Positions 16,318 to 24,754 are shown, numbered from the stretch's first letter. The stretch is DNA of 64,000 bases from JBGTFE01 sp049799955 (GCA_049799955.1 JBARIW010000065.1:1-64000), one strand, 5' to 3'. The notes: generated by a model from the sequence alone, not told the origin. Program-made: numbers and translations.

Positions 16318-18125
16318 TATTGATTTTCCTCGTCCTGATTGTCAGCCATATTTGCGTTTTCTTTTTCCATTTGCTCGTCGAGCTGTTTCTTTTCTTCCGG
16401 CGTCAGCTTGCTTTCGTCGTCGGTCGCGTCGGGCGGCGCGTCGCCTTTCGCGTCGCGGATTTTCAAAACGCGTCCTTCGTTGTCTTCATAGACGATTTCC
16501 GCCCAGCCGCTTTCGAGCAGCTTGGCAATCATATCCTGATTTTCCCTTTCGTCGGCAAAAACGTAGCGCGCGCCGAATTTTTCACGGATTTGCTGCGCGG
16601 CATCGTCCACTTTTCCGGCGGTTATGTCGTTGAGTAATTTATACAAATCGGGATTTTCCGTGTATAGATAATTCGGGTCGAGACCGTAAACGTAAGCGTG
16701 TTTCGTGTCGAAGAAAAACAGCTTCGGAAAATCGTCCCAGTTGCAGTTAAAAATCCGCTCGCCTTCGGGAATATTTTCCTTCGTCCAATCGGTTACGCGC
16801 TTATAACGGTCGTTGTCCTCGTTGTTTTTAATGCTCGTAATCAAGCCTTCCTGCTCGATTGAGCCGATTTTGATGCCGCGAAAATTGTAATACATCAAAA
16901 CGACGAGCAGAATGCCGATAATCCAGAGCGAAGCCTGCTTTGCATATTCGAAATACTGCTGCCGCTCGGTCGGTTTATCCTTGTCGAGAAACGGCTCAAT
17001 CTCGCGCTGGAAATCTTCGGGAAGCCGGTGCGCCTGCGAAATCTTAAAAGCCTGCCAGCTAAACGAGGCGAAAAGAATCGCAAACGGCGGAAAATATTCG
17101 GAAAAGCGAATCGAACGAAACTGCGCGAGCAGCAGGACGGTTACAAATCCGAGAAAAAACGTCGCTTTTTCCGGCAGCTTGCGGCTTCGCGGCATAAAGA
17201 GAATGTAGCCGATAAGCATCGCCGTCATCGCAATCGGGAAATGCGTCAAAAGCTGCTGTCCCGAATACGGATACCATTCGCCGCCGACCGCTACGACAAA
17301 ATCCGTTCCTATTTTGAATTTTTCGAGCAAATGCTCCCAGAAAAGATAAAGATTAGTCGGAAAATACGGGTTGATTAAATTTCCCAAAATCATCCCTGCA
17401 AAAGTATAGACGACAGGCTTCCATTCAAGTCTGCGCTCATTCCATCCGATAATTGCCGCCCAGATAAACGCCGCGATAAGCAGAAGCGGAAACAGGCTGT
17501 AAGTCCAGACGAAAAAAAACATCAAAGGCATCAGCCATTTATATTTTCGCTCAAAGAGCATGTAAATTCCGATGACCGTAAAAATAATCGTCAGCGGCGG
17601 TGCTTTCGCCATGTTCATCCGGTAGAAAAACGGGTTGGCGCACGTCAGAAGCGCGAAAAACCAGAGCAGAAGATAATCTATACGATACCGAAACATCAGC
17701 CAGTAAACCGAAAAAATCGCCAGACTTCCGTAAAAAACCGCCGCGACTTTCGCCGCCATGACCGGCTCGAAAAACCATAGAAACGGAATCTGCAAAAGGT
17801 GAAACAGAAAATGATGGTCGGCGTAATCCTTCGGATTCAAAACGGTCAGCGGCAGCCATCTAAATTCGGGCAGCCAGTGTCCGCCTTTAAAACTGTTCCA
17901 AAGCTCGGCGCTCCAGCGAATGTGATAATAGCCGTCCCAATCGCCGCAGCAGATGGCGCTTGTCGAAAACTGAAGCAGCACCATCAGCAAAACGATGGCG
18001 CAAAAACCGAAGATGAGATAAACCCAGCGAATCGCCTCGTCCGTGCCGAGCCACACCGTCCAGGATTGTTTTGCGCTCCCGGTCGGGGCTTCCGGCGCAG
18101 CCGCGTCTGTTTGTATTTCTTCCAT
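16317..18125 (-). CDS. Multi-pass membrane protein, GT-C/STT3-like
   Basis: The 602-residue product has about ten to eleven helices. An extracytoplasmic loop after the first helix reads CCGDWDGYYHIRWSAELW, and a second has YADHHFLFHLLQ. The acidic motif near helix 1 and the DHH motif resemble GT-C glycosyltransferases of the STT3/PMT type, which use lipid-linked sugars. The C-terminal 200 residues form a soluble domain (RVTDWTKENIPEGERIFNCN and YLYTENPDLYK) as in other GT-C enzymes. The charged tail is acidic. Acceptor and donor are unknown. It is coupled to the lipoprotein downstream by overlapping codons. Confidence 0.6.
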   Translation of the reverse strand: MEEIQTDAAAPEAPTGSAKQSWTVWLGTDEAIRWVYLIFGFCAIVLLMVLLQFSTSAICCGDWDGYYHIRWSAELWNSFKGGHWLPEFRWLPLTVLNPKDYADHHFLFHLLQIPFLWFFEPVMAAKVAAVFYGSLAIFSVYWLMFRYRIDYLLLWFFALLTCANPFFYRMNMAKAPPLTIIFTVIGIYMLFERKYKWLMPLMFFFVWTYSLFPLLLIAAFIWAAIIGWNERRLEWKPVVYTFAGMILGNLINPYFPTNLYLFWEHLLEKFKIGTDFVVAVGGEWYPYSGQQLLTHFPIAMTAMLIGYILFMPRSRKLPEKATFFLGFVTVLLLAQFRSIRFSEYFPPFAILFASFSWQAFKISQAHRLPEDFQREIEPFLDKDKPTERQQYFEYAKQASLWIIGILLVVLMYYNFRGIKIGSIEQEGLITSIKNNEDNDRYKRVTDWTKENIPEGERIFNCNWDDFPKLFFFDTKHAYVYGLDPNYLYTENPDLYKLLNDITAGKVDDAAQQIREKFGARYVFADERENQDMIAKLLESGWAEIVYEDNEGRVLKIRDAKGDAPPDATDDESKLTPEEKKQLDEQMEKENANMADNQDEENQ

Positions 18126-18221
18126 TTGTATAAAAATAATTACAAGATTATGAATAAGAAAAATATCACGAAAATGCGTCCTTCGGCTAATAAGGCATTA
18201 TAGATTTTGAAATTTTTATTC

Positions 18222-18309
18222 ATCCACGGATAAACACGGACAGACACGGATAAAAACAAACTTTTATTTATCTTTTAGAAATCTGTGCTCATCTGTGTTT
18301 ATCCGTGGA
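18222..18309. repeat. Hairpin of cacggataaa-type units
   Basis: Left arm 18222-18256 carries four ccacgga/cacgga-containing units. Right arm 18281-18309 carries atctgtg and tatccgtgga. The copies are imperfect. It lies in the divergent gap between the GT-C-like gene and the hydrolase. Confidence 0.8.
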
Positions 18310-18382
18310 CTATTTTCTTTTTTTGCTTTTGATAATCGGATTTGCTAATCCAAAAACCAAAATCTAAAATCTAAAATCAAGT

Positions 18383-19042
18383 ATGTACCCGAAAGGAAAT
18401 CTGACAATTCCGGCTTCACACGGACAGCTCGAAGCAATTTTGAAAGAGCCGCAGGGCGAGCCGCGAGGAATCGCGCTCGTCTGTCATCCGCATCCGCTCG
18501 GCGGCGGAACGATGCACAACAAGGTCGTTTTTCGCGCGGCGGCAGGACTCGTCGATGCCGGGCTCATTACGCTTCGCTTTAATTTTCGCGGCGTCGGCGC
18601 ATCGACCGGTGCGCACGACGACGGCGACGGTGAACAGCAGGACGTAAAAGACGCGCTCGATTATCTGGCGGAAAATTATCCGAATCAGGAAATCACGCTC
18701 GCCGGATTTTCCTTCGGCTCGCGTGTCGGCTCGGAAGCGGCGCTCGATGATAAAAGAATTGCGCGGCTCATCAGCATCGGAACGCCGGTCGATAAATACG
18801 ATTTTTCCTATCTGAAAAATTGCCGCAAGCCGATTTTGTTCGTTCACGGCGACGAGGACGAATTCGGCTCAATCGAAAATCTGAACGCTCTCGTCGCGCA
18901 AATCGCCGAAAACACGGACGCGAGATTGATTGTTTTTGAAAACTGCGGGCATTTTTTCGACAATCATTTGGACGAATTGAGAAACACAATTCACGATTGG
19001 GTTTTGGAGAAAATAGCCGAGGAAGAAAATTTACAGGGATGA
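18383..19042 (+). CDS. Alpha/beta hydrolase (COG2945-like)
   Basis: The 219-residue product matches small esterase-like hydrolases: VCHPHPLGGGTMHNKVVFR and LITLRFNFRGVGASTG at the N-terminus, and the nucleophile elbow GFSFGSRVG with Ser about residue 112. HGDEDEF (about 152-158) supplies the acid and FENCGHFFDNH the His. Substrate unknown; family members hydrolyse short esters or aid carotenoid and acyl metabolism. The final residues (LQG) and the TGA stop lie in the repeat arm at 19027. Tandem aaatcta copies precede the start at 18355-18380. A hotdog thioesterase follows in the same direction. Confidence 0.8.
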   Translation: MYPKGNLTIPASHGQLEAILKEPQGEPRGIALVCHPHPLGGGTMHNKVVFRAAAGLVDAGLITLRFNFRGVGASTGAHDDGDGEQQDVKDALDYLAENYPNQEITLAGFSFGSRVGSEAALDDKRIARLISIGTPVDKYDFSYLKNCRKPILFVHGDEDEFGSIENLNALVAQIAENTDARLIVFENCGHFFDNHLDELRNTIHDWVLEKIAEEENLQG

Positions 19043-19103
19043 GGAAGATAAACAGGGATAAAAAAAAAATTATCCTTTTCATCCTCTTCATCCCTGTAAA
19101 TTT
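19027..19103. repeat. Tandem-unit hairpin (cagggata/gaggaaga units)
   Basis: Left arm (about 19027-19060) holds tacagggatgaggaagata and a second cagggata. Right arm (19070-19103) is complementary, with tatccttttcatcctcttca. The hydrolase stop codon (19040-19042) lies in the left arm. Confidence 0.8.
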
Positions 19104-19123
19104 CTCTTTCAGGAAATAAAGGA

Positions 19124-19525
19124 ATGGAAGAAACTAACGAAAAAACAGCCGAAAGAATGCGTAATGCCGCGATTCGAATCACGATGATGCCGCGCGACAC
19201 GAACGCGCACGGGACGATTTTCGGCGGAGTTATTTTGAGTTATATCGACGTGGCGGGCGGAGTCGAAGCCATCCGACACACCGGGCACGAACGCTTTGTA
19301 ACGGTTGCGATGAAGGAAATTATCTTTCACGAACCCGTCTATGTCGGCGATTTGGTGAGCTTTTATGCGACGACCACAAGCGTGGGAAATACTTCAATCA
19401 CCATCAAAGTCATTGTCGAAGCCGAACGCTTCGGCGCGCACGGGCAAATCGTCCGCGTAACCGAAGCCGAAGTCATCTACGTCGCCGTCAGCCAAAATCG
19501 CGAAAAAGTGAAAATCGGGAAATAA
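19124..19525 (+). CDS. Acyl-CoA thioesterase, hotdog fold (YciA-like)
   Basis: The 133-residue product has the hotdog motif DTNAHGTIFGGVILSYIDVAGG, in which the Asp and the His-Gly pair sit on the central helix. FVTVAMKEIIFHEPVYVGDLVSFYATTTSVGNTS continues the fold. These enzymes hydrolyse acyl-CoA to free acid and CoA in the cytoplasm, trimming acyl pools. Length fits the YciA type. The stop codon lies three bases before the hairpin at 19531-19595, and truA starts after it in the same direction, so the hairpin may separate their expression. Confidence 0.87.
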   Translation: MEETNEKTAERMRNAAIRITMMPRDTNAHGTIFGGVILSYIDVAGGVEAIRHTGHERFVTVAMKEIIFHEPVYVGDLVSFYATTTSVGNTSITIKVIVEAERFGAHGQIVRVTEAEVIYVAVSQNREKVKIGK

Positions 19526-19530
19526 TGAAT

Positions 19531-19595
19531 AATTGATAATTGATAATTGATAATTAAGAAAGAGTCTTCCAATTATCAATTATCAATTATCAATT
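19531..19595. repeat. Perfect 25-bp heptad hairpin, unit aattgat
   Basis: Positions 19531-19555 (three full aattgat units plus aatt) are the exact reverse complement of 19571-19595, with a 15-base loop. TGA and TAA recur with heptad spacing. It lies between the thioesterase stop and the truA start, six bases after it. Confidence 0.95.
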
Positions 19596-19601
19596 AAATA
19601 A

Positions 19602-20393
19602 ATGCCTACCTGGAAACTGGAAATTGAATACGAAGGAACGCGTTATCGCGGCTGGCAGATTCAGCATAATTCGAAAACCGTGCAGGGCGAATTGATGAAC
19701 GCGGCGCGCGGGCTTTTTGAATCGCGCGTCGAAATCGGCGGCGCGGGCAGAACCGACGCGGGCGTTCACGCCGTCCGTCAAATCGCGCATTTAAGAGCAC
19801 CCGATTTGAAAGCGAACGTCACGCCGCGCCAGATTCAGTTCGGCTTTAACGACCTTTTGCCGCACGACATCAACATCCTGAAAGTGTCGAACGCGCCCGA
19901 TAAATTCGACGCGCGGCACAATGCTTTTTCGCGCTATTATCTTTATCAAATCGCGCCGCGCCGGACGGCTTTCGCCAAAAATTTCGTCTGGTGGATAAAA
20001 GACGCGCTCAATGTCGAGGAAATGAAAGAAGCGGCTGAAATGCTCGTCGGCAGGCACGATTTTCAGTCGTTTACCGAAACTGACGACGACGAGAAAAAGA
20101 AGTCTTCAACCGTTGTCGTCGTCGAAAAATCGGAAATCTTTCTCGACGGCGATTTGATTTGCTTTCGCATCGGCGCGGGTCATTTTACGTGGAAAATGGT
20201 GCGGAGAATCGTCGGAAGTCTGGCGGAAATCGGGCGCGGAAAGCTTTCTGTCGAAGGCTTCGCGCGTCAGCTCAAATTTTATACAAACGCGCCTGCCGCG
20301 ACGACCGCGCCGCCTTCTGGATTGTTTCTGGAAAAAGTTTTGTACAAAGGCGATACGCCGCCGGAGCATCGAAAAGCGATTTTTCCGATTTAG
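19602..20393 (+). CDS. truA: tRNA pseudouridine(38-40) synthase TruA
   Basis: TruA converts U38, U39 and U40 in the anticodon arm to pseudouridine. The 263-residue product has the catalytic motif GGAGRTDAGVHA with Asp52, RYRGWQIQ near the N-terminus and the C-terminal motif FTWKMVRRIVGSLAEIGRG. Length is normal for the family. The start ATG follows the 25-bp hairpin directly; the ribosome binding site is poor and is part of that repeat. The gene is convergent with the small secreted protein at 20390, and their stop codons overlap by four bases. Confidence 0.95.
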   Translation: MPTWKLEIEYEGTRYRGWQIQHNSKTVQGELMNAARGLFESRVEIGGAGRTDAGVHAVRQIAHLRAPDLKANVTPRQIQFGFNDLLPHDINILKVSNAPDKFDARHNAFSRYYLYQIAPRRTAFAKNFVWWIKDALNVEEMKEAAEMLVGRHDFQSFTETDDDEKKKSSTVVVVEKSEIFLDGDLICFRIGAGHFTWKMVRRIVGSLAEIGRGKLSVEGFARQLKFYTNAPAATTAPPSGLFLEKVLYKGDTPPEHRKAIFPI

Positions 20394-20899
20394 ATTTTCC
20401 TTTTGGCAATGCGCCGCATTTTTTCGAGCACACCGTCTTTAATTGAACGAGTCGAATTTTCGAGCGTGCCCAAATGCCTTTTTTTATCGGGATAATTGCT
20501 GCTCCATTCGAGAAAAACGATTTTCTCGCCGAGCAGAAAATCCTTATTCCCGGTCGAGGCTTCGATGACCGTGTAAAATTCAAAATTCTCACGCTTGATT
20601 TTGCCTTTATAAACTTCCTTTACTTCCGCTTTTAGACGATACAAACAATAACCGCCGCCGGAGGTTTCTTTGCAGTTGCCCGTCCCGATAGAATCTACCA
20701 GTTCGTGCTCTTTTACATCGACGTAAAGGACGACGGCAACCTGTTTATAGTCGCCTTTGAGCATTTTTGTCTCCTGCGCGTCCCATTCCTTGTCTTCCGC
20801 GTTTTTAGTCTGACCGAAAGCCGTCTGGTAAGAACCGAGAAATAAACCGGCAAAAATAACGATTACGACGACAGCGTTTTTTAACATATTTTGAGTCAT
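20390..20899 (-). CDS. Small secreted protein of unknown function
   Basis: The 169-residue product starts with a signal peptide (NAVVVIVIFAGLFLGSYQTAFGQ). The mature part is a beta-rich domain: CLYRLKAEVKEVYKGKIKRE looks like a strand-rich module, and CKETSGGGYC supplies a cysteine pair that could form a disulfide. The C-terminus is basic. I do not recognise the family, and no active site can be named. It overlaps the truA stop by four bases on the opposite strand. A non-enzymatic envelope role is a guess. Confidence 0.55.
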   Translation of the reverse strand: MTQNMLKNAVVVIVIFAGLFLGSYQTAFGQTKNAEDKEWDAQETKMLKGDYKQVAVVLYVDVKEHELVDSIGTGNCKETSGGGYCLYRLKAEVKEVYKGKIKRENFEFYTVIEASTGNKDFLLGEKIVFLEWSSNYPDKKRHLGTLENSTRSIKDGVLEKMRRIAKRKI

Positions 20900-20995
20900 A
20901 TATCAGATTTACTCTACTTGCTATTTTCCTCTAATTTGTGCCAAATTCAAAGTATAAAGTTTTACGGAAATTTACTGATTTGGAGTTTAAAATAA

Positions 20996-21328
20996 ATGCG
21001 GAAAATCACTGCTGAAACGGCTAACGGCACGCTCGCTTTTGAATGCGAGGAAGGCAGAAAGCTCGTTTTGTGCCTCGAAGACAACGGCATCGACATCCTT
21101 CACCGCTGCGGCGGAAACGCGCGCTGCACGACCTGCCGCGTCGAAATTCTGGCGGGCGACCCGGGCGAAATCGGCGAACCGGAAAAAGCCATTCTCGCCA
21201 CCAAAACCGATTTGAACGACCACACGCGCCTTTCGTGTCAGGTTCGCCTGTCGGACGATTTGCACGTTAAAGTTATCAATCAGGCAAGCGTCAAAGGAAT
21301 CGACGCCGGAACGCGTCCCGAAGAATAA
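20996..21328 (+). CDS. [2Fe-2S] ferredoxin
   Basis: The 110-residue cytoplasmic protein has the plant/bacterial-type iron-sulfur ligands: Cys38, Cys44 and Cys47 in RCGGNARCTTCRVE, and Cys81 in RLSCQVRL. Spacing is CX5CX2C with a distant fourth Cys, as in the chloroplast-type and XylT-like ferredoxins. It carries electrons between a reductase and an oxygenase or radical enzyme, but no partner is adjacent. A perfect 15-bp hairpin at 21356-21396 follows. Confidence 0.88.
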   Translation: MRKITAETANGTLAFECEEGRKLVLCLEDNGIDILHRCGGNARCTTCRVEILAGDPGEIGEPEKAILATKTDLNDHTRLSCQVRLSDDLHVKVINQASVKGIDAGTRPEE

Positions 21329-21355
21329 AATTCTTTATAATTATCAGCAAAAATC

Positions 21356-21396
21356 GGCTTTGCGCCAAAAATAACTTCAACTTTTGGCGCAAAGCC
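21356..21396 (+). terminator. Hairpin after the ferredoxin gene
   Basis: A 15-bp perfect stem (21356-21370 with 21382-21396) has an 11-base loop and a GC-rich inner half. It lies between convergent genes (ferredoxin and 21431), so it may serve both. A T-run follows on neither side in full. Confidence 0.6.
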
Positions 21397-21430
21397 CGTT
21401 CTAGCTTTTACCGGAAAAATTAAAAGACAT

Positions 21431-21919
21431 TCAAGCTTCGGAAATATTGCTTGAAACGACTTCCCATTTATCGGAAAATTTGAATTCCGCTTTTCCGCGA
21501 ATTCCTTCAATCGCATAACGAAATTCGACCGTCGCCGTCTTACCGTTTACTTTGATTGACGTAAATTCGATTGCCGGAACTTTCTTCGCGGCGGCTTCAT
21601 CCGCGCTGATAAATTTGACCGGCTCGCCGAGCGCGGTCAGGCTGACATCATCTTTCAAAGACGCGTTTTTTACGACATTAACCGGCTTCCGACCGGGTTT
21701 ATCCGCGTGATAATACTGCTGCAAATCCGGTAAATCCAAAGTCAGCTGGCAAATTTGCCGGATGTCGTCGCTGGAGCTATTTTCTTTCATATTATTTTCC
21801 TTTGCCGCACTTGCTGCCGGCGATGTTTTTGGCGTTTTTGTCGCCGAATTTATGGCAGAGTTTCCGCAAAAAGTCTGGACAACGCTAAACAAAACCATAA
21901 AAACTACTGCGATATTCAT
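21431..21919 (-). CDS. Secreted protein of unknown function
   Basis: The product has an N-terminal hydrophobic signal (AVVFMVLFSVVQTFC) with a Cys at residue 18; a lipobox is possible but not canonical. A Ser/Ala/Lys-rich linker is followed by a beta-strand-rich domain (IEFTSIKVNGKTATVEFRYA and AEFKFSDKWEVVSS), reminiscent of small NTF2-like or beta-barrel sensor domains. Function unknown. The toxin-like metallopeptidase gene ends 12 bases upstream, so the two could be one operon and this could be its immunity partner; this is speculation. Confidence 0.5.
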   Translation of the reverse strand: MNIAVVFMVLFSVVQTFCGNSAINSATKTPKTSPAASAAKENNMKENSSSDDIRQICQLTLDLPDLQQYYHADKPGRKPVNVVKNASLKDDVSLTALGEPVKFISADEAAAKKVPAIEFTSIKVNGKTATVEFRYAIEGIRGKAEFKFSDKWEVVSSNISEA

Positions 21920-21931
21920 AAAACCTCCGTT

Positions 21932-22375
21932 TTAGACAATCACTTTTCCGTAGATTGCATTTTCAAAGTGTTCGCCTTCTTCGCCTTCCGTGTCAATGCC
22001 GTCCTGGTCATCCGCCCAGTGCGTCAGCTCATGAAGAAGCGTTACGCCGACAAGATAGACGAGATGCCCGCTCTTGGTTTTTTTCAAACTGTTCTTGCTT
22101 CCGCTTTCAAATTCCTTGACGATTTTTTCCTGAATACGAAGCTCGTTTGACTTTGAATTCGGCGTAAATTGCCCATAATCGTTCATAACGACAATTTTTA
22201 TCGTCGGTCCTTTGCCCCACAAGAGCGCCTCTTTAATTTTAGCCTCGTCGATAATTCCGGCAAATTTATGAATGGCGGTAATAATCGACGTAACTTCGAC
22301 AACTTTGGGAATTGCGATACTTACATACTGTTTGAATTTAGGATATGTCTTCACATCTCCCGGGCTCATCTGCAT
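21932..22375 (-). CDS. Zinc metallopeptidase of polymorphic-toxin type
   Basis: The 147-residue product has LLHELTHWADDQDGID, with the HEXXH zinc motif (His-Glu at about residues 115-116), followed by EEGEHFENAIYG, whose Glu would be the third ligand or the helix partner. The arrangement HELTHW-DDQDG-EEGEXFE resembles metallopeptidase toxin families (Tox-MPTase3-like) of polymorphic toxin systems. No secretion signal or trafficking domain is visible, which fits a free toxin tip or an orphan module. GGAGG precedes ATG 22375 by nine bases. The next gene downstream (21431) may be its partner. Confidence 0.6.
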   Translation of the reverse strand: MQMSPGDVKTYPKFKQYVSIAIPKVVEVTSIITAIHKFAGIIDEAKIKEALLWGKGPTIKIVVMNDYGQFTPNSKSNELRIQEKIVKEFESGSKNSLKKTKSGHLVYLVGVTLLHELTHWADDQDGIDTEGEEGEHFENAIYGKVIV

Positions 22376-22504
22376 AACTGAAATCCTCCGAATTTAAAAA
22401 ATCTTATCAAAAAATGAACGCTGGTTGTCTTCGTTTTTGCCTCTTTTTTGAAAATACTTTTCAGATGATACAATGAAATTATTACAGAATTAAGGAGAAG
22501 GAAA

Positions 22505-22963
22505 ATGTTTGATAAATTAAATAAATTGAATTTTGAAACAGCCGAGGCTCACTGCGACGGACCGTGCGGCGTTTATGACCCGGCGCAGGCTCGGATTGAA
22601 GCCGAATCGGTTTTGCAGTTGACGAAAAAGATTCTCGATTTGAAGCGTCCCGAGGGCGACGATGCGAAAGCGCACGCCGCTTATCAAAACACTTTGACGC
22701 GATTTATCGCGATTAAAGAAAAACGCGCCGAACTGGCAAAAGAACATCTGCTCGTTCTGTGGACGGATTATTTCAAGCCCGCGCATCTGGAAAAATATCC
22801 CGATTTGCACGAAACTTTCTGGAACGCCGCAAAAGCCTGCTCATCGTGCAAACAGGAAGTCAGCCTCGAACACGCGCAGGAACTGATGGACGCGATAAAG
22901 AAAGTTCATGAAATGTTCTGGGACAGCAAGGGCAGAGACGTTCCCTGGTACACGGCGAGTTAG
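22505..22963 (+). CDS. sodN: Nickel superoxide dismutase
   Basis: It converts superoxide to oxygen and hydrogen peroxide. The product starts with a 15-residue leader (MFDKLNKLNFETAEA) removed to expose the nickel hook HCDGPCGVYDP: His16, Cys17 and Cys21 should become the nickel ligands His1, Cys2 and Cys6 of the mature enzyme. The rest is the four-helix bundle, ending in MFWDSKGRDVPWYTA. Length is as expected. Two SodX-like proteases follow in the same direction. A TACAAT -10 box lies at 22469-22474 upstream. The cytoplasmic enzyme needs nickel, and nickel permeases are at 38.3 kb. Confidence 0.95.
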   Translation: MFDKLNKLNFETAEAHCDGPCGVYDPAQARIEAESVLQLTKKILDLKRPEGDDAKAHAAYQNTLTRFIAIKEKRAELAKEHLLVLWTDYFKPAHLEKYPDLHETFWNAAKACSSCKQEVSLEHAQELMDAIKKVHEMFWDSKGRDVPWYTAS

Positions 22964-22972
22964 AACGATTTT

Positions 22973-23024
22973 AGATTTTGGATTTTGGATTGCCGATTTG
23001 AGATAAAAATCGGCAATCCAAATT
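22973..23024. repeat. Tandem-unit hairpin, unit attttgg
   Basis: The left arm has agattttggattttggatt and continues as gccgattt (to 22999). The right arm aaatcggcaatccaaa (23007-23022) is complementary. It lies between sodN and the first SodX gene; the second frame's apparent ORF start falls inside. Confidence 0.8.
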
Positions 23025-23032
23025 TTATTTTA

Positions 23033-23368
23033 ATGGAATTACCGGAAGCAAATTGGAAGGAAAGGATTTTGTTTTTTCTCGGGCGTCGGCGCGGTTTTCT
23101 CGTTGAGGGCGATTCGATGCTGCCTGCTTTGAAAGACGGCGACGCGGTTTTGCTGAATCCGAAAGCCAAAATAGCGACCGGCGATATTGTTCTCGCCAAC
23201 CATCCGTATAAGGAAAGCGTCAAAATACTGAAACGCGTGAAAAAATTTAATAAAAAAGGTGATTTGTATTTAGTTGGTGATAATCCGAAGGAAAGTACCG
23301 ACAGTCGCACTTTCGGCGCGGTTCCGTTAAAATATTTGATAGGCAAGGCGACTTGCCGTTTGAAATAA
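23033..23368 (+). CDS. sodX: SodX-like nickel-SOD maturation protease (S26 type), copy 1
   Basis: The 111-residue product is a soluble member of the signal-peptidase-like S26 fold with a Ser-Lys dyad: GDSMLPALKDGD gives Ser28, and SVKILKRVKKF gives Lys67. It likely removes the leader of NiSOD so that His16 becomes the N-terminus. I start at ATG 23033 (MELPEANWKE); the longer frame to 22985 would run through the repeat at 22973-23024. It lies directly downstream of sodN. The next gene is a second copy, which is unusual. Confidence 0.85.
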   Translation: MELPEANWKERILFFLGRRRGFLVEGDSMLPALKDGDAVLLNPKAKIATGDIVLANHPYKESVKILKRVKKFNKKGDLYLVGDNPKESTDSRTFGAVPLKYLIGKATCRLK

Positions 23369-23710
23369 ATGAAGGATTTACCCGAAGCCGGTTTTTATGA
23401 AATCGCTCTGGTTTTCTTAGGCTCGCGCCATAAATACGTTTGCGAAGGCAAATCAATGAATCCGACTTTGAAAGACGGCGAAAAGGTTTTGGTTGACCGG
23501 GCAGCGGCAAAAATCGAAGTCGGCGACATCGTCGTCGCCAGACACCCGGTTGAACAAACGAGTGAAATCGTTAAAAGAGTCGAGCGAATCAACGAGCGCG
23601 GACATTATTTTTTGGTCGGCGATAATTTGGAAGACAGCAACGACAGCCGCCATTTCGGAGCGGTTAGAAGAGAATATATCAAAGGAAAAGTCGTCGCTCG
23701 CTTGAGTTAA
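23369..23710 (+). CDS. SodX-like nickel-SOD maturation protease (S26 type), copy 2
   Basis: The 113-residue protein is a paralogue of the preceding one: it starts MKDLPEAGFYEIALVFLGSR, with the S26 motif CEGKSMNPTLKDGEKV (Ser29) and SEIVKRVERI (Lys69), and the later GHYFLVGDNLEDSNDSR typical of the family. The start codon follows immediately after the stop of copy 1, so they form one transcription unit. Two proteases for one NiSOD could mean different substrates, or a heteromeric processing pair. Confidence 0.83.
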   Translation: MKDLPEAGFYEIALVFLGSRHKYVCEGKSMNPTLKDGEKVLVDRAAAKIEVGDIVVARHPVEQTSEIVKRVERINERGHYFLVGDNLEDSNDSRHFGAVRREYIKGKVVARLS

Positions 23711-23746
23711 GGGTCGTTTACAAAGTCCGAAAAACATCTGCTTTTT

Positions 23747-24673
23747 ATGATTGAAGAAAAAGTTTTAATCCAGAAATTCGTCTCGAAAAAGAAAAAAGAG
23801 CGGCTCAAAAAACCCGATTGGCTGCGCATCAAGCTCGGCGACCCGGCAAATCAAAACGCGGTTTTGAAATTGATTGAAGGCTTAAACCTGCACACGGTTT
23901 GCCAGGAAGCGCGCTGTCCGAATATTTTTGAATGCTGGACTGACCGCACGGCGACGTTTATGCTCGGCGGCGACACGTGCACGCGGCATTGCGGTTTTTG
24001 CGCCGTCAACAAAGGCAAACCGATGGAGCTTGACCCGCTCGAACCGACGCACGTTGCCGAAGCCGTCGCGCATCTGAATCTCGCGCACGCCGTTATCACA
24101 AGCGTCAACCGCGATGATTTGCCCGACGGCGGCTCGATGCACTGGGCGGAAACGATTACAAAGGTGCGCGAAATGAATCCGACCTGCAAAGTCGAAGTTT
24201 TGATTCCGGATTTTAACGGCGACGAGACTGCCCTGAACAATGTTCTAAAAGCGCGTCCCGACGTTCTCAATCACAACACGGAAACCATCGCGCGTCTTTA
24301 CCGCCGCGTCCGTCCCGACGCGAAATACGCGCAGACTTTGGAATTATTGGAACGCTCGGCGCACTGGCGCGATTTGCGGCAGCCGGCAATGAAGACAAAA
24401 AGCGGAATTATGGTCGGACTTGGCGAAACTTTCGAGGAAGTCGTCGAACTGATGAAAGATTTGAGAGAAGTTTCCTGCGACATTATGACCATCGGGCAAT
24501 ATCTACAGCCCTACGAACGCCGCCTTCCGGTCGAACGCTACGTTACGCCCGCCGAATTTGCCGAATGGAAACAAATCGGCGAAGCGATGGGCTTTAAACA
24601 CGTCGAATCCTCGCCCTTAACCCGAAGCTCGTACCACGCCCGCCAGCAAACCGAATCGGGCGGAAAGAGTTAG
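23747..24673 (+). CDS. lipA: Lipoyl synthase LipA
   Basis: This radical SAM enzyme inserts sulfur at C6 and C8 of octanoyl groups on lipoyl domains. The 308-residue product has both clusters: the auxiliary [4Fe-4S] motif CQEARCPNIFEC (Cys52, Cys57, Cys63) and the radical SAM CX3CX2C motif CTRHCGFC (Cys78, Cys82, Cys85). The terminal RSSYHAR (Ser ligand of the auxiliary cluster) is present. The TAG stop is in the left arm of the repeat at 24671-24742. No lipB is adjacent. Confidence 0.97.
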   Translation: MIEEKVLIQKFVSKKKKERLKKPDWLRIKLGDPANQNAVLKLIEGLNLHTVCQEARCPNIFECWTDRTATFMLGGDTCTRHCGFCAVNKGKPMELDPLEPTHVAEAVAHLNLAHAVITSVNRDDLPDGGSMHWAETITKVREMNPTCKVEVLIPDFNGDETALNNVLKARPDVLNHNTETIARLYRRVRPDAKYAQTLELLERSAHWRDLRQPAMKTKSGIMVGLGETFEEVVELMKDLREVSCDIMTIGQYLQPYERRLPVERYVTPAEFAEWKQIGEAMGFKHVESSPLTRSSYHARQQTESGGKS

Positions 24674-24742
24674 CCGCGAACGACACGAATTACACGAAAA
24701 ATAATTGCTTTTTATTAGTGTTATTCGTGTCATTCGTGGCTA
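24671..24742. repeat. Tandem-unit hairpin, cacgaat units; contains lipA stop
   Basis: Left arm 24671-24695 (starting with the lipA stop TAG) pairs with 24718-24742 with few mismatches. Units such as gacacgaattacacgaa and tcgtgtcattcgtgg recur. It lies between lipA and the convergent gene at 24755. Confidence 0.85.
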
Positions 24743-24754
24743 AAAAAATCCGTT

